The notes: generated by a model from the letters alone, not told the origin. A DNA stretch of 17,529 nucleotides from a bacterium (GCA_040757115.1 JBFLYA010000072.1:1-17529); one strand, 5' to 3'; positions 1 to 8,732 are shown, counted from the stretch's first letter. A program made the numbers and translations.

Positions 1-33
1 TATAGCATAGAAGGAGGCCAATCTCAATCATTT

Positions 34-63
34 CTGTTAAAAAATCTACAGATTTTTTAACAG
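34..63. repeat. Perfect 14-bp inverted repeat (hairpin)
   Basis: The arms at 34-47 and 50-63 are exact reverse complements around a 2-nt centre, and the arms contain A-run and T-run stretches. It lies just before the open frame of the gene remnant at 69-368. It could be a terminator-like structure or the end of a degraded repeat. The rest of bases 1-68 shows nothing recognisable except a Shine-Dalgarno-like aaggagg at 11-17 with no start codon at a suitable distance. Confidence 0.55.
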
Positions 64-68
64 ATTAA

Positions 69-368
69 CTACTGATATATCAAAGGGTTAACGCTATTCT
101 GGTTAGCCTACTTGCCGATTTCAGGATTAAAGCATGGCTTAAGGTTGTAAATAGCAACAATCAAGAAGTGATAATGCTGACGTCATTACTAAATCTCTCT
201 AATATTATACTACCACCTAATTTTGATTCAGGGATTGTAAATTTATTCAACTATACCTTTCCAGCAAATTTACCTCTAATGAATATTGAAATAGGCGGAA
301 GGATATTAGACTCAATTACTGGTGACCATTTAGATTCTGACATTGAAACATGCACCTATACACCTTAG
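69..368 (+). pseudogene. C-terminal remnant of a secreted beta-sandwich-type protein
   Basis: The frame is open from 69 (after an in-frame TAA at 66-68) to the TAG at 366-368, about 99 codons. A GTG at 168 could start a 66-residue product, but there is no convincing ribosome binding site. The translated run, with FRIKAWLKV, then LPPNFDSG, then FNYTFPANLP and a terminal IGGRILDSITGDHLDSDIET, resembles the last domain of large extracellular proteins of uncultured bacteria, in which an aromatic-rich strand pattern ends near an acidic tail. This likeness is from memory. I see no signal peptide and no intact N-terminus, so this looks like the tail of a truncated gene. It converges on mutS and ends about 10 bp before the mutS terminator. 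It could also be a small chance ORF. Confidence 0.35.
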
Positions 369-378
369 TTCAACTCCC

Positions 379-423
379 AAAAAAAACAGGCAGGTATGTA
401 GTGTTTTTCTGCATACCTGCCTG
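379..423 (-). terminator. Rho-independent terminator of mutS
   Basis: On the minus strand, 50 bp after the mutS stop, a perfect 12-bp stem (412-423 with 387-398, arm caggcaggtatg) with a 13-nt loop is followed by eight T residues (the A run at 379-386 on the plus strand). This is the clearest intrinsic terminator in the window. Confidence 0.88.
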
Positions 424-472
424 ATGAGATTATTGATGTATTAAATCTGAAGTTGTTTTTATCTTGCCTTTA

Positions 473-3052
473 TCATTCCACCATTTTCTTAAGTTCATTC
501 AACTTATTCATCGCTTCAAGGGGAGTTAACCTGTCTAAATCAATCTCCTTCAATTCCTCAACCACCCTATGGGATTGAGGCTCAAAAAGGGTTAATTGCA
601 CAGGTTGGTGTTTAATTGATGATACCGCTGTTTCCTCACCAATATTACTCATCTCAAGACTACTCAATATCGCGGTGGCCCTTTTTATGACTTCTGGAGG
701 TAAGCCTGCCAGTTGGGCAACATGGATACCATAACTTCTGTCTGTTCCGCCTTTAATTATCTTTCGTAAAAATATTATTTTGTCATTCCATTCTTTAACC
801 GCGATATTGTAATTTTTTATCCTTTCCAACGAAAATTCTAACTCAGTCAATTCATGGTAATGGGTAGCAAATAGTGTTCGTGCCTGAAGGCGAGGGTTAT
901 TATGAAGATACTCAGCCACTGCCCAGGCAATACTGACTCCGTCAAAAGTGCTTGTTCCCCGACCTACCTCGTCTAAAATAAGCAGGCTTTTAGGTGTAGA
1001 ATTATTCAAGATATTGGCCGTTTCAATCATCTCCACCATAAATGTGCTTTGTCCTTTAACCAATTCATCCGAGGCGCCAACTCGAGTAAAGATACGGTCA
1101 ACAATACCAATGGTAGCCGAAGAGGCAGGAATAAAACTACCCATTTGTGCTATTAAAACAATCAATGCTACCTGACGAATATAGGTTGATTTTCCAGCCA
1201 TATTTGGTCCGGTAATAATTAAAATTTGTTCTGTATTGGCGTCAATAAAGGTATCATTTGGCACAAACCGTTCACCAACCAATACCTTTTCTACAACTGG
1301 ATGTCTGCCATCTTTAATTGAAATGATATTTTCATTATTAACCTCTGGCTGGATATAATCATTCTCAACGGCTACCTGTGAAAGGGATAAAATAACATCT
1401 AACAAGGCAATGGCATTGGCTACCTTTTGAATGCGTTTTACCTCAGTGATTATTTGTGTCCGAACCTTTAAAAATATTTCATACTCAATTTCGACAATTT
1501 TATCTTGAGCATTCAGGATTTTCACCTCCCATTCCTTTAATTGTGGAGTAATGAACCTTTCGGCATTAGTTAGAGTCTGTTTGCGGATATAATCTTGAGG
1601 CACAAGAGCTAAATTAGGTTTAGTTACCTCAATGTAATAGCCAAAAACCTTATTATACCCTACCTTCAAGGAATTAATCTTCGTGCGTTTAATCTCTTCT
1701 TGCTGAAGTCTAACCAGCCAGTTTTTTGCATCTTTACTGATATTTCGTAACTCATCCAATTCTTGAAAATACCCTTCTTTGATTAAGCCACCATCTCGTA
1801 AAGAAAGTGGTGGTGAGTCAACTATCACCTTTTCAATTAATTCGGTTACATCACTTAAATCCTCTAAATTTTCTTCTATCTCCTTTATAATTCTGGAATT
1901 AAATGGCTTTAATATATCTCTTATCTTCGGGGTTATTTTCAGTGATTCTTTTAAAGCGACCAGGTCGCGGGCATTGGCTAAATTGGTATCTAATCTGCTA
2001 ATGAGTCGTTCGATGTCGTGGATATTTTTCAGGAGAGAAAATAATTCATCTCGAAGGGTAGGAGAGGCGACAAATTCACCAATACCCTGTTGGCGATATG
2101 TTATTTTTTCTACACTTATCAAGGGTTGCTGTATCCATTCTCGAAGTAATCTGCCGCCCATGGCGGTAATAGTCTTATCTAAAACCCAGATAAGCGAACC
2201 TGTCTTTTCACCACTACGGATGGTTCTGGTTAATTCTAAATTTCTTAATGTAGCGGCATCTAATATCATAAAATCAGAGGTAGTGTAAGGTGTAAGTTTA
2301 TTGACATAGGTTAGTCCAGAGCGTTGAGTTTCCTTAAGATAATGAATAATAGCACCAGAAGCCCCAATTCCTATATGAAGGTTTTCACAACCAAATCCAT
2401 CAAGGGATGAGGTGCCAAAAAGCTCACATAAGGTATTAAATCCGGTTGAATGACTAAATATCCAATCATCCTGAAAGGTAATAGTAGTGGCTAATTGGGT
2501 TACCAATTCATCTTCCTGTAATGAAAGTGGAATAAGGCATTCTTGAGGGTTAATTCGGGTTAATTCAATGAATAATTCTGTTGGGTTGGATAACTCTGTT
2601 ACTTTGAATTCGCCAGTAGAAGGGTCGATAAACGAAAAACCAATTTTATTATTATTTTTATTGATAGCGGCTAAGTAGTTATGAACTTTATCTTCAAGTA
2701 ATGATGGATTAAGCACTGTTCCTGGAGTAATAGTTCGGATTATTTCCCGTTTAACTATGCCTTTAGCTAATTTAGGGTCTTCTACTTGTTCACAGATAGC
2801 TACTTTTTTGCCTGCCTTTATTAGCCTTGAAATATAGCCATCGGCAGAATGATAAGGCACACCGGCTAAAGGTACTTTATCACCTTTTATCGTCCCTCTT
2901 GATGTTAGTGTAATCCCCAATATTTTAGAGGCAATCTTTGCATCATCAAAAAACATCTCATAAAAATCACCCAGTCGAAAGAATAAAATAGTATCCTTCA
3001 TTTGCTGTTTAATTTGCAAATATTGCCGCATCATAGGTGTTAACTGGTCCAT
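473..3052 (-). CDS. mutS: DNA mismatch repair protein MutS
   Basis: MutS binds base mismatches and small loops and, using ATP, recruits MutL to start repair. At 859 residues it has full family length. Visible features in order: the mismatch-reading GDFYEMF loop (F30, E32); connector, lever and clamp regions; Walker A GPNMAGKST at 615-623; the STFMVEM stretch near 669; Walker B LLILDE with D694 and E695; GRGTSTFDG just after; the H-loop THYHEL at 730-735. QLTLF at 819-823 fits a beta-clamp binding motif, followed by a C-terminal helical tail. The start is supported by a good ribosome binding site (caggagaac) a few bases upstream. It lies downstream of the glycosyltransferase on the same strand, separated by repeat element A, and ends in a strong terminator. 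No own promoter is obvious, so it may depend partly on read-through. Confidence 0.98.
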   Translation of the reverse strand: MDQLTPMMRQYLQIKQQMKDTILFFRLGDFYEMFFDDAKIASKILGITLTSRGTIKGDKVPLAGVPYHSADGYISRLIKAGKKVAICEQVEDPKLAKGIVKREIIRTITPGTVLNPSLLEDKVHNYLAAINKNNNKIGFSFIDPSTGEFKVTELSNPTELFIELTRINPQECLIPLSLQEDELVTQLATTITFQDDWIFSHSTGFNTLCELFGTSSLDGFGCENLHIGIGASGAIIHYLKETQRSGLTYVNKLTPYTTSDFMILDAATLRNLELTRTIRSGEKTGSLIWVLDKTITAMGGRLLREWIQQPLISVEKITYRQQGIGEFVASPTLRDELFSLLKNIHDIERLISRLDTNLANARDLVALKESLKITPKIRDILKPFNSRIIKEIEENLEDLSDVTELIEKVIVDSPPLSLRDGGLIKEGYFQELDELRNISKDAKNWLVRLQQEEIKRTKINSLKVGYNKVFGYYIEVTKPNLALVPQDYIRKQTLTNAERFITPQLKEWEVKILNAQDKIVEIEYEIFLKVRTQIITEVKRIQKVANAIALLDVILSLSQVAVENDYIQPEVNNENIISIKDGRHPVVEKVLVGERFVPNDTFIDANTEQILIITGPNMAGKSTYIRQVALIVLIAQMGSFIPASSATIGIVDRIFTRVGASDELVKGQSTFMVEMIETANILNNSTPKSLLILDEVGRGTSTFDGVSIAWAVAEYLHNNPRLQARTLFATHYHELTELEFSLERIKNYNIAVKEWNDKIIFLRKIIKGGTDRSYGIHVAQLAGLPPEVIKRATAILSSLEMSNIGEETAVSSIKHQPVQLTLFEPQSHRVVEELKEIDLDRLTPLEAMNKLNELKKMVE

Positions 3053-3070
3053 ATTGTTCTCCTGAAAATA

Positions 3071-3103
3071 GGAAGTAGAGAGTAGAAAGTAGAGAGTAGA
3101 GAG
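3071..3103. repeat. Low-complexity (agtagag)n stretch in the mutS leader
   Basis: Imperfect repeats of agtagaga-type units lie between the mutS ribosome binding site and element A. A similar ggaaagtaggaga pattern occurs just inside both ends of element G (from 14984 and near 15240-15270), so this may be the worn end of another element. Confidence 0.5.
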
Positions 3104-3110
3104 AAAATCT

Positions 3111-3355
3111 GTAACCGTTCACCGTAGAGACACAGAGACGCAGAGAAAAAATTAAAATCTATTCACCAGAGACAGAAATTTCCTTTTTTTGTGCATTTCG
3201 GGTCTTTCCCTGTTTATTAATCTTTTAATACTTACTTTTGACTAACTGTTTTTAAGCCTTTTTAAACACCGAAAAACGCGAAAAACACGAAAAAAAAGAT
3301 ATTTTCCTCTCTGTTTCTCTGCGTCTCTGCGGTAAAGGATTACCTAAACGGTTAC
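3111..3355. mobile_element. MITE-like element A, TIR GTAACCGTTCA
   Basis: This 245-bp non-coding element starts gtaaccgttcaccg and ends with the inverse (aaacggttac). Inside each end are long complementary arms of the cagagacgcagag type, so it could fold into an imperfect hairpin. It is nearly the same sequence as element B (4950-5633) without B's insertion. No target-site duplication is visible (flanks gaaaatct and ctttttcc). Its right end overlaps the glycosyltransferase 3' end and provides that gene's last three codons and stop. It fills the whole gap between the glycosyltransferase and the mutS leader. Confidence 0.85.
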
Positions 3356-4480
3356 CTTTTTCCTGATTCCTAAGATACTCAAAAAGAATGATGAAAATAT
3401 GACTTGAATGCCAATGACTATAAAAGTTAAAGCGACTAAGCCAGTTCGCACCTCACTTAACGGACCAAAATTGCCTGCTATCCATCGAATTAAGATATAA
3501 ACATTTATCCCTAATCCTAATAAGGTAACTAATGCACCAATAATTAACCCTCTTTCTAAATTGAAATAATGTGAAAACCATTCGATAAATCTATCGCTTT
3601 CTTCAAAATGTTCAGTTAGAGAGTAGCTTTTAGCATACAATCCAAGATTAACAATTTGAAAGCCCAGAATAGCCAACAGGCTACCTAACACCATATAATG
3701 AATATCAAAATGTAGATTTCCTATTTTGAGTGGTCCCGGGAGTAAGACAAGTAAAAAGACTAATCCAATAAAGAATAGGATTATACCTGGTATTAAAAAT
3801 AAATAGGTAGGGGAATACAACAGCATAAACCTGAGATGTCGCCAGCCATCTTTAAATGAGGCAAGTTTTGATTCTCCTTCTCGTGGATGATAGGTGATGG
3901 GTAGTTCTTTAATTTTAAGTTTAAGTTTCAATGCCTTAATGACCATTTCAGAGGCAAATTCCATACCGATAGTTTTAAGGTTCATTTTTTTATATGCCTC
4001 TTTAGTTACCGCTCGCATACCACAATGAGCATCCGATATTTTGCCATGAAAAAATAAGTTTAAAATCCCTGTAAGTATTGGATTACCGATATATCGATGT
4101 AACCAGGGCATAGCCCCGGTTAAGATTTTACCTTTAAATCGACTACCAATACAAAACTCATATCCTTCTCTGAGCGGGATTAAAAATTTACCTATTTCTT
4201 GCAAATCATAGGTATTATCGGCGTCAGCCATAATGATATATTTTCCATTAGCCTCTTCCAAACCCATCAGATAGGCACTACCATAACCTTTTATAGGTTG
4301 ATATACTACCTTAGCACCAAGTGATTTAGCGATATTATCTGAATTATCCGTAGAGCCGTTATCAACGACAATCACCTCTCCTTCTACACCTTCATCTTTA
4401 AAGGATTTTAGTGCCTTTTTAATACAAATTCCGATAGTATCTTTCTCATTCAAGCAGGGCATAATTACAGATACATCCAT
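3344..4480 (-). CDS. Membrane-anchored GT2 glycosyltransferase (polyprenyl-phosphate sugar transferase type)
   Basis: A family 2 glycosyltransferase of the dolichol-phosphate-mannose-synthase-like type, which moves a sugar from a nucleotide sugar to a polyprenyl phosphate at the inner membrane. The N-terminal Rossmann-like domain opens with VSVIMPCLNEKDTI (residues 3-16), VIVVDNGSTDNS follows at 37-47, and the metal-binding DxD is D86-A-D88 in IMADADNTYD. CGMRAVTK near 153-160 is the usual acceptor-side motif. Four hydrophobic helices follow (about 225-248, 262-285, 310-333 and 346-370). The last codons (V-T-V-stop) are encoded by the terminal repeat of element A, so the original C-terminus was probably replaced, but only after a natural-looking end (SILGIRKK). 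A perfect-consensus promoter lies about 300 bp upstream. The donor sugar cannot be told from sequence. Confidence 0.9.
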   Translation of the reverse strand: MDVSVIMPCLNEKDTIGICIKKALKSFKDEGVEGEVIVVDNGSTDNSDNIAKSLGAKVVYQPIKGYGSAYLMGLEEANGKYIIMADADNTYDLQEIGKFLIPLREGYEFCIGSRFKGKILTGAMPWLHRYIGNPILTGILNLFFHGKISDAHCGMRAVTKEAYKKMNLKTIGMEFASEMVIKALKLKLKIKELPITYHPREGESKLASFKDGWRHLRFMLLYSPTYLFLIPGIILFFIGLVFLLVLLPGPLKIGNLHFDIHYMVLGSLLAILGFQIVNLGLYAKSYSLTEHFEESDRFIEWFSHYFNLERGLIIGALVTLLGLGINVYILIRWIAGNFGPLSEVRTGLVALTFIVIGIQVIFSSFFLSILGIRKKVTV

Positions 4481-4554
4481 TGTTCACTCCTTATCAGCAT
4501 ATAACCTGTAACTGTGATTCAGACACTGGACATCAGACACAAGACTATAGACTC

Positions 4555-4718
4555 TATACCCAAATAAATTGAGTTTGCAAATATTTTGCTCTAAAAAGGG
4601 ATCAAGGATTCAAGGGGTCAAGGATTCAAGGGAGGTGAAAAATAAGATGTTCACTCGACCCCTGGATCCCTTGAATCCTTTCAAGAAAGTTTTTGCAAAC
4701 CTGTTTTCTTTGAGTATA
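4555..4718. repeat. Inverted-repeat element L in the glycosyltransferase leader
   Basis: The left end (tatacccaaataa, then gagtttgcaaa) is matched in reverse by the right end (tttgcaaacctg, then ctttgagtata). Inside lie ggatcaaggattcaag-type repeats and their complement ggatcccttgaatcc. The 164-bp unit could fold into a long hairpin. No target-site duplication was found. It lies between the promoter at 4777-4805 and the glycosyltransferase start, so it would be part of the mRNA leader. Confidence 0.6.
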
Positions 4719-4776
4719 AATCGTAACTCGTGTCCCGTAAACCCGTAGAATTATATGATGGTTAGCCAGTAAGTTA

Positions 4777-4805
4777 ATTATACAAAAATAGTTATTATTT
4801 GTCAA
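4777..4805 (-). promoter_or_regulatory. Perfect sigma-70-type promoter for the glycosyltransferase
   Basis: Read on the minus strand: TTGACA (4805-4800), a 17-nt spacer, TATAAT (4782-4777). Both hexamers and the spacing equal consensus. Transcription would start near 4770 and give a leader of about 290 nt containing element L. The next region away from the gene, 4806-4949, is AT-rich and shows no gene or clear structure. Confidence 0.85.
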
Positions 4806-5230
4806 TTTAAAAAATTTTCTGAAGTAAGAGGTTAGTAAAGTGAGAGGATTAATCTGATTTTCAAAAGAACCACGGAAATACAGAAATTATGAAGCACGGA
4901 AATTTGATAGAGTAATTCTATGAATAGAAAGGGATGTCCATCAATTTTTGTAACCGTTCACCGCAGAGATACAGAGACGCAGAGAAAAAATTAAAATTTA
5001 TTCACCAGAGACAGAAATTTCCTTTTTTTGTGTGCATTTCGGGTCTTTCGTTGTTTATTAATCTTTTAATACTTACTTTTGACTAACTGTTTTTAAGCCT
5101 TTTTAAACACCGAAAAACGCGAAAAACACGAAAAAAAAGGTAACCGTTCAGCCACAGAGGCACAGAGTTCACAGAGAATTAGAGAAATTAGCTATAAATG
5201 GACACGAATTAACCTGTGCCATTCGATAAA

Positions 5231-5295
5231 TGTAGTGCGAACCTTTAGGTTCGTTTTCCTGCTTGCCAGAAGCGAGGCTAAAGTCTCGCACTACA
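5231..5295. repeat. Small inverted-repeat unit F (tgtagtgcga ends)
   Basis: A 65-bp unit beginning tgtagtgcga and ending tcgcactaca, with complementary subterminal sequence (cctttaggttcg against cgaggctaaag). A 51-bp copy in inverse orientation occurs at 15439-15489 within C'. No target duplication is seen. Confidence 0.7.
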
Positions 5296-5303
5296 AATCT
5301 TTT

Positions 5304-5481
5304 CCACCTGTGCGATTAGACTAATTCATCGCAGAGACACAAAGGAAAAATATAATGTCAAATGTAAAATAGGAAATGAAAAATGGGAAATTTTAGTACT
5401 TCGCAAGATTCATTACCTTTCAGTTATACACTTTCATTTTTCATTTTACATTATCCATTTTACATTTAACCGCACAGGTCG
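5304..5481. mobile_element. MITE-like element E, TIR CSACCTGTGCG, 8-bp target duplication
   Basis: A 178-bp element inside C. Its left end is ccacctgtgcgatta and its right end read inversely is cgacctgtgcggtta. It is flanked by exact copies of AATCTTTT (5296-5303 and 5482-5489). The interior is a near-palindrome built on aaatgtaaaatagg-type sequence and its complement. A copy split by element G is at 14913-15430. The terminal CGACCTGTG is shared with element M. Confidence 0.88.
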
Positions 5482-5629
5482 AATCTTTTTATTATTCGTG
5501 TTCATTCGTGGTTATATATTTCCTCTGTGTTCTCTGTGACTCTGTGGCTATATCCTGAACGGTTACAAAAAAAGATATTTTCCTCTCTGCGAACTCTTGC
5601 GTCTCTGCGGTAAAGGATTACCTGAACTG

Positions 5630-7246
5630 TTACTCTTCCTTACTTTCCTTTAAACTTGCCCCAATAAAATCTCTAAATAATGGATGAGGATTGGTCGGTT
5701 TAGATTTGAATTCAGGATGAAATTGAGTGGCAACAAACCACGGGTGGTTTTTTAACTCAATTATCTCAACTAAATTATCATCTAACGATAGCCCACTAAA
5801 AATAACATTATGTTTTAATAGTATTTTTCGATATTTATTATTTACCTCATATCTATGTCTGTGTCGTTCGGAGATTATCTTTTCACCATAGGCTTTATGA
5901 GCAAAAGAACCGTGTCCAAGTTTAGCCGGATATCGTCCCAAACGCATTGTGCCACCCTTCTCTTTTGTGTTTTTTTGTATTTCCATTAAATCGATGACCG
6001 GATGCGGTGTATTGGGGTCAATCTCTGAGCTATTGGCATTTTTTAGTCCAGCAAGATTTCTTGCTAATTCTATCACCGCACATTGTAACCCTAAACATAT
6101 TCCCAAAAATGGTATTTTATTCTTTCTCGCATAAGAAACTGCTTCAATCTTTCCCTCAATCCCTCGATATCCAAAACCTCCAGGAACTAATATCCCATTG
6201 ACATCTTTAAATGCTTTATCTATCTTTTTTTGGGTGTTAAGTTCTTCTGAATCAACCCATTTAATATGAACCTTCACTTGATGAGGAACACCACCATGAA
6301 TTAGTGCCTCAACAATGCTTTTGTAGGCATCTTGAAGCTGGATATATTTTCCAACCACAGCGATATTAACCGACGAATCGGGACTTTTAATAATATTGAT
6401 TACCTTATTCCATTGTTCTTCTTGAGGGATGGATTCATAAGGCGGGGAAAGATTCAATAATTTTATAATAATCTTATCCAGCCCCTGTTTTTTAAATATT
6501 AATGGGACCTCATAAACACTACTGACATCATAGGCATCAATTATTGCCTCTTTATCCACATCGCAAAATAAGGCAATTTTATCCTTGAGTTCTGATAGTA
6601 GGGGTTTTTGCGTTCGACATAGAATAATATCCGGAGCAATACCAATCTCACGAAGTTTCATAACTGAATGTTGAGTAGGTTTGGTTTTAATTTCGTTTGA
6701 GACACTTATAAATGGGACTAAAGTAAGGTGGATATAAAGGACATTTTCTTTGCCAACATCTTTACGGAATTGTCTAATTGCCTCCAAAAAAGGTAATCCT
6801 TCAAAATCCCCAACTGTTCCACCAATTTCACCAATAACTACATCCACATCATCTTTGGATAGTTTTAATATTCCCGCTTTAATCTCGTCAGTGATATGTG
6901 GAATTACCTGGACAGTCTTGCCAAGATAATCGCCCTTTCTTTCTTTAGTTATGACTGAATAATAAACCATTCCGGCAGTGATATTGCTTTCTTTATTGAT
7001 AATTGAGTTAGTAAATCGCTCATAATGTCCTAAATCAAGGTCTGTTTCTGCTCCATCATCCGTAACATAGACCTCACCATGTTGATAAGGGCTCATTGTG
7101 CCGGGGTCAACATTTATGTATGGGTCAAGTTTTTGCATTCGGATTTTTAGTCCTTTGTTTTCTAATATATGTCCAATAGATGCGGCGGCAATGCCTTTAC
7201 CTAAAGATGAGACAACACCACCGGTGATAAAGATAAATTTTGTCAT
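5630..7246 (-). CDS. pyrG: CTP synthase
   Basis: Converts UTP, ATP and glutamine to CTP in the cytoplasm. At 538 residues it has family length. The N-terminal amidoligase domain (about 1-267) shows [17 protein letters not shown] at 9-25, [28 protein letters not shown] at 51-78 (start M51, end F78) and [11 protein letters not shown] at 140-150. The C-terminal class I glutamine amidotransferase domain shows PGGFGYRG at 355-362, nucleophile C384 in LGICLGLQ, and H510 and E512 in QFHPEF, a complete triad. It starts 16 bp after kdsB with a good ribosome binding site (gggaagagg), so it is co-transcribed; its CTP product is the KdsB substrate. Its stop TAA lies in the GTAAC end of element B, so the element has probably reset the gene's 3' end. 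Confidence 0.98.
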   Translation of the reverse strand: MTKFIFITGGVVSSLGKGIAAASIGHILENKGLKIRMQKLDPYINVDPGTMSPYQHGEVYVTDDGAETDLDLGHYERFTNSIINKESNITAGMVYYSVITKERKGDYLGKTVQVIPHITDEIKAGILKLSKDDVDVVIGEIGGTVGDFEGLPFLEAIRQFRKDVGKENVLYIHLTLVPFISVSNEIKTKPTQHSVMKLREIGIAPDIILCRTQKPLLSELKDKIALFCDVDKEAIIDAYDVSSVYEVPLIFKKQGLDKIIIKLLNLSPPYESIPQEEQWNKVINIIKSPDSSVNIAVVGKYIQLQDAYKSIVEALIHGGVPHQVKVHIKWVDSEELNTQKKIDKAFKDVNGILVPGGFGYRGIEGKIEAVSYARKNKIPFLGICLGLQCAVIELARNLAGLKNANSSEIDPNTPHPVIDLMEIQKNTKEKGGTMRLGRYPAKLGHGSFAHKAYGEKIISERHRHRYEVNNKYRKILLKHNVIFSGLSLDDNLVEIIELKNHPWFVATQFHPEFKSKPTNPHPLFRDFIGASLKESKEE

Positions 7247-7262
7247 ATTACCTCTTCCCTGA

Positions 7263-7991
7263 TTACCAATTACTGATTACCTGTTTTCTTACCTTCTCTA
7301 AATCATCTTCAGTATCCACTCCTATTGATAAATATTCAGTTTCAACTACCTTAATTTTATATCCATTTTCTAATACCCGTAATTGTTCTAATCCTTCTGT
7401 TTGTTCAAGGGGAGTGGCTGGTAGTTGAACTAATTTTAATAAAAAATCCTTGCGATAAACATAAAGTCCAATATGTTTATAATTCTCATAATGAAATTGA
7501 TGTCTAAAAAAAGGTATTGGTGAGCGAGAGAAATAAAGGGCAAAATCATCTTTATCCGTAACTATTTTAACGACATTAGGATTAGATAATTCAGTTTGGT
7601 CTGTTACTTTGTGTTTAAGGGTAGTCATATAAATGGTTGGGTCGGTCAGGAGAGGTTTAACTGCCTCATCAATCGCAGAAGGTGAAATTAGAGGTTCATC
7701 ACCTTGAACATTAACTACAATTTCTACATCAAGTTGTTCTGCGACTTCCGCGACTCTTGAAGTTCCTGATTGATGTTCTCTTAAGGTCAAAAATACCTCT
7801 CCGCCAAAGTTTTTAACCCTGTCATAAATTTGTTGTGAGTCAGTGGCAACAATTAATGCCTCTAAAGTCTTAGATTTTTTCGCCCCTTCATACACCCATT
7901 GAATCATTGGTTTATCTAATATTTTAGCCAATGGTTTGCCGGGAAATCTTGTTGAAGAAAATCTTGCGGGAATTATCCCCACTATTTTCAT
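7263..7991 (-). CDS. kdsB: 3-deoxy-manno-octulosonate cytidylyltransferase (CMP-Kdo synthetase)
   Basis: Activates Kdo with CTP to CMP-Kdo for transfer to lipid A, a cytoplasmic step in LPS inner core synthesis. The 242-residue length is typical. Motifs: [16 protein letters not shown] (6-21) for nucleotide binding, ATD at 49-51, [13 protein letters not shown] at 71-83 (equivalent to the usual HxSGTDR, with S in place of D), NVQGDEP at 94-100 with the metal-binding [13 protein letters not shown], then [16 protein letters not shown] and the terminal [11 protein letters not shown]. The start is 3 bp after the stop of the membrane protein gene, and pyrG follows 16 bp downstream, so the three form one operon. 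With rfaE1/rfaE2 nearby this supports an LPS-bearing outer membrane. A CMP-sugar synthetase for another keto-acid is less likely given the motif match. Confidence 0.95.
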   Translation of the reverse strand: MKIVGIIPARFSSTRFPGKPLAKILDKPMIQWVYEGAKKSKTLEALIVATDSQQIYDRVKNFGGEVFLTLREHQSGTSRVAEVAEQLDVEIVVNVQGDEPLISPSAIDEAVKPLLTDPTIYMTTLKHKVTDQTELSNPNVVKIVTDKDDFALYFSRSPIPFFRHQFHYENYKHIGLYVYRKDFLLKLVQLPATPLEQTEGLEQLRVLENGYKIKVVETEYLSIGVDTEDDLEKVRKQVISNW

Positions 7992-7994
7992 CTT

Positions 7995-8732
7995 TTATTT
8001 CTGTTCCTTCCAGATATTAAAATATCCTAAAGCAAATAGGGTTAAGACGAGCACTGGACACACGACTATTACCCATCCTCTCCACCAATTATAACCTTGT
8101 GGGAATATGGTGAAAAAGGTTATTATTCCTGTAATTATCCAGACTAAAAGTAATAATGTTACTCCCGCAACTACTCGTAATCTAAAATTACTTGCCTTTT
8201 TGTCAAGGTCTGTTGTTTCATACCAGAGTTGTAATTTAACCAGTTCTTCACCCAGTTCATCTAACGCGCCTTTCTGGAATTTCTCTTTTAATGATTTAAT
8301 CAATTCCGATAATTCTATAGGTACTGTTGTTGGTTTTTTCTGGTTCGCCATTTCCTCTAATATCTTTTCAATCTGTAAGATACATTCTTCTTTTTGTTGT
8401 AAATCTAATTTCGCATCCTCTTTAAGTGAAAGTTCAACATCTTCTAACGGGACTTCTGGAGGAATATACATCGTTAATTTTACCCCTTTTTGTCTGCCTA
8501 CGGAACGAATAAGTCGATATATTCTGGCGACAGAGATAGGTTGTTTGTTAATTAAATCCCTTTTTAATATCTCAATGAGTTTCTTCATCGCTTTTTTACT
8601 CTTAGTCAAAACATCCATTAATTTGCTACTTATAATCCAACTGACGAGAGCTGTTAAAAATATCCCCAGTAACATTCCCACGAGTAATGTTCCCAGAGTT
8701 GCTAATTGTTGTTGCACAACATTTATATTCAT
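7995..8732 (-). CDS. Unknown membrane protein with three hydrophobic helices
   Basis: Not recognised. An upstream ATG at 8747 is in frame, but the ribosome binding site GGAGG lies inside those first codons and is correctly spaced for the ATG at 8732, giving 245 residues. One hydrophobic helix lies near the N-terminus (about residues 11-35). A charged, helical, probably soluble middle (about 40-180) is rich in K and E, with a possible coiled-coil segment around DLQQKEECILQIEKILEEM. Two more helices come at about 185-207 and 218-238, followed by a short charged tail. The middle would lie on one membrane face. It is the first gene of the operon with kdsB and pyrG, with only 3 bp before kdsB, which suggests an envelope role but does not prove it. 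No clear promoter was seen upstream; element I1 begins 32 bp away. Confidence 0.85.
   Translation of the reverse strand: MNINVVQQQLATLGTLLVGMLLGIFLTALVSWIISSKLMDVLTKSKKAMKKLIEILKRDLINKQPISVARIYRLIRSVGRQKGVKLTMYIPPEVPLEDVELSLKEDAKLDLQQKEECILQIEKILEEMANQKKPTTVPIELSELIKSLKEKFQKGALDELGEELVKLQLWYETTDLDKKASNFRLRVVAGVTLLLLVWIITGIITFFTIFPQGYNWWRGWVIVVCPVLVLTLFALGYFNIWKEQK

Larger units (their letters stand above)
5140..5566. mobile_element. MITE-like element C inserted in B, 8-bp target duplication
   Basis: A 427-bp element with ends gtaaccgttcag and ctgaacggttac. It is flanked by exact copies of AAAAAAAG at 5132-5139 and 5567-5574. Element A has this sequence once (3291-3298) in the same context, so A shows the uninterrupted site. 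The arms carry cacagag-type sequence and its complement. Inside are the small palindromic unit F (5231-5295) and the complete element E (5304-5481). A partial inverted copy (C') lies at 15431-15580. Confidence 0.92.
4950..5633. mobile_element. MITE-like element B, TIR GTAACCGTTCA, split by element C
   Basis: A second copy of element A. 4950-5139 matches 3111-3298, and 5575-5633 matches 3299-3355. Its ends are gtaaccgttcaccg and gaactgttac. Without the insert it would be about 249 bp. It is interrupted by element C with an 8-bp duplication. Its right end overlaps the end of pyrG and supplies the pyrG stop codon. No duplication flanks B itself. Confidence 0.87.

Noticed and set aside
1779-2288. 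Plus-strand ORF of 169 codons within mutS
   Set aside because: It is a shadow of the mutS frame, which is complete and unambiguous.
3103-3363. Target-site duplication around element A
   Set aside because: The flanking octamers gaaaatct and ctttttcc do not match, nor do shifted versions; the same holds for B and K.
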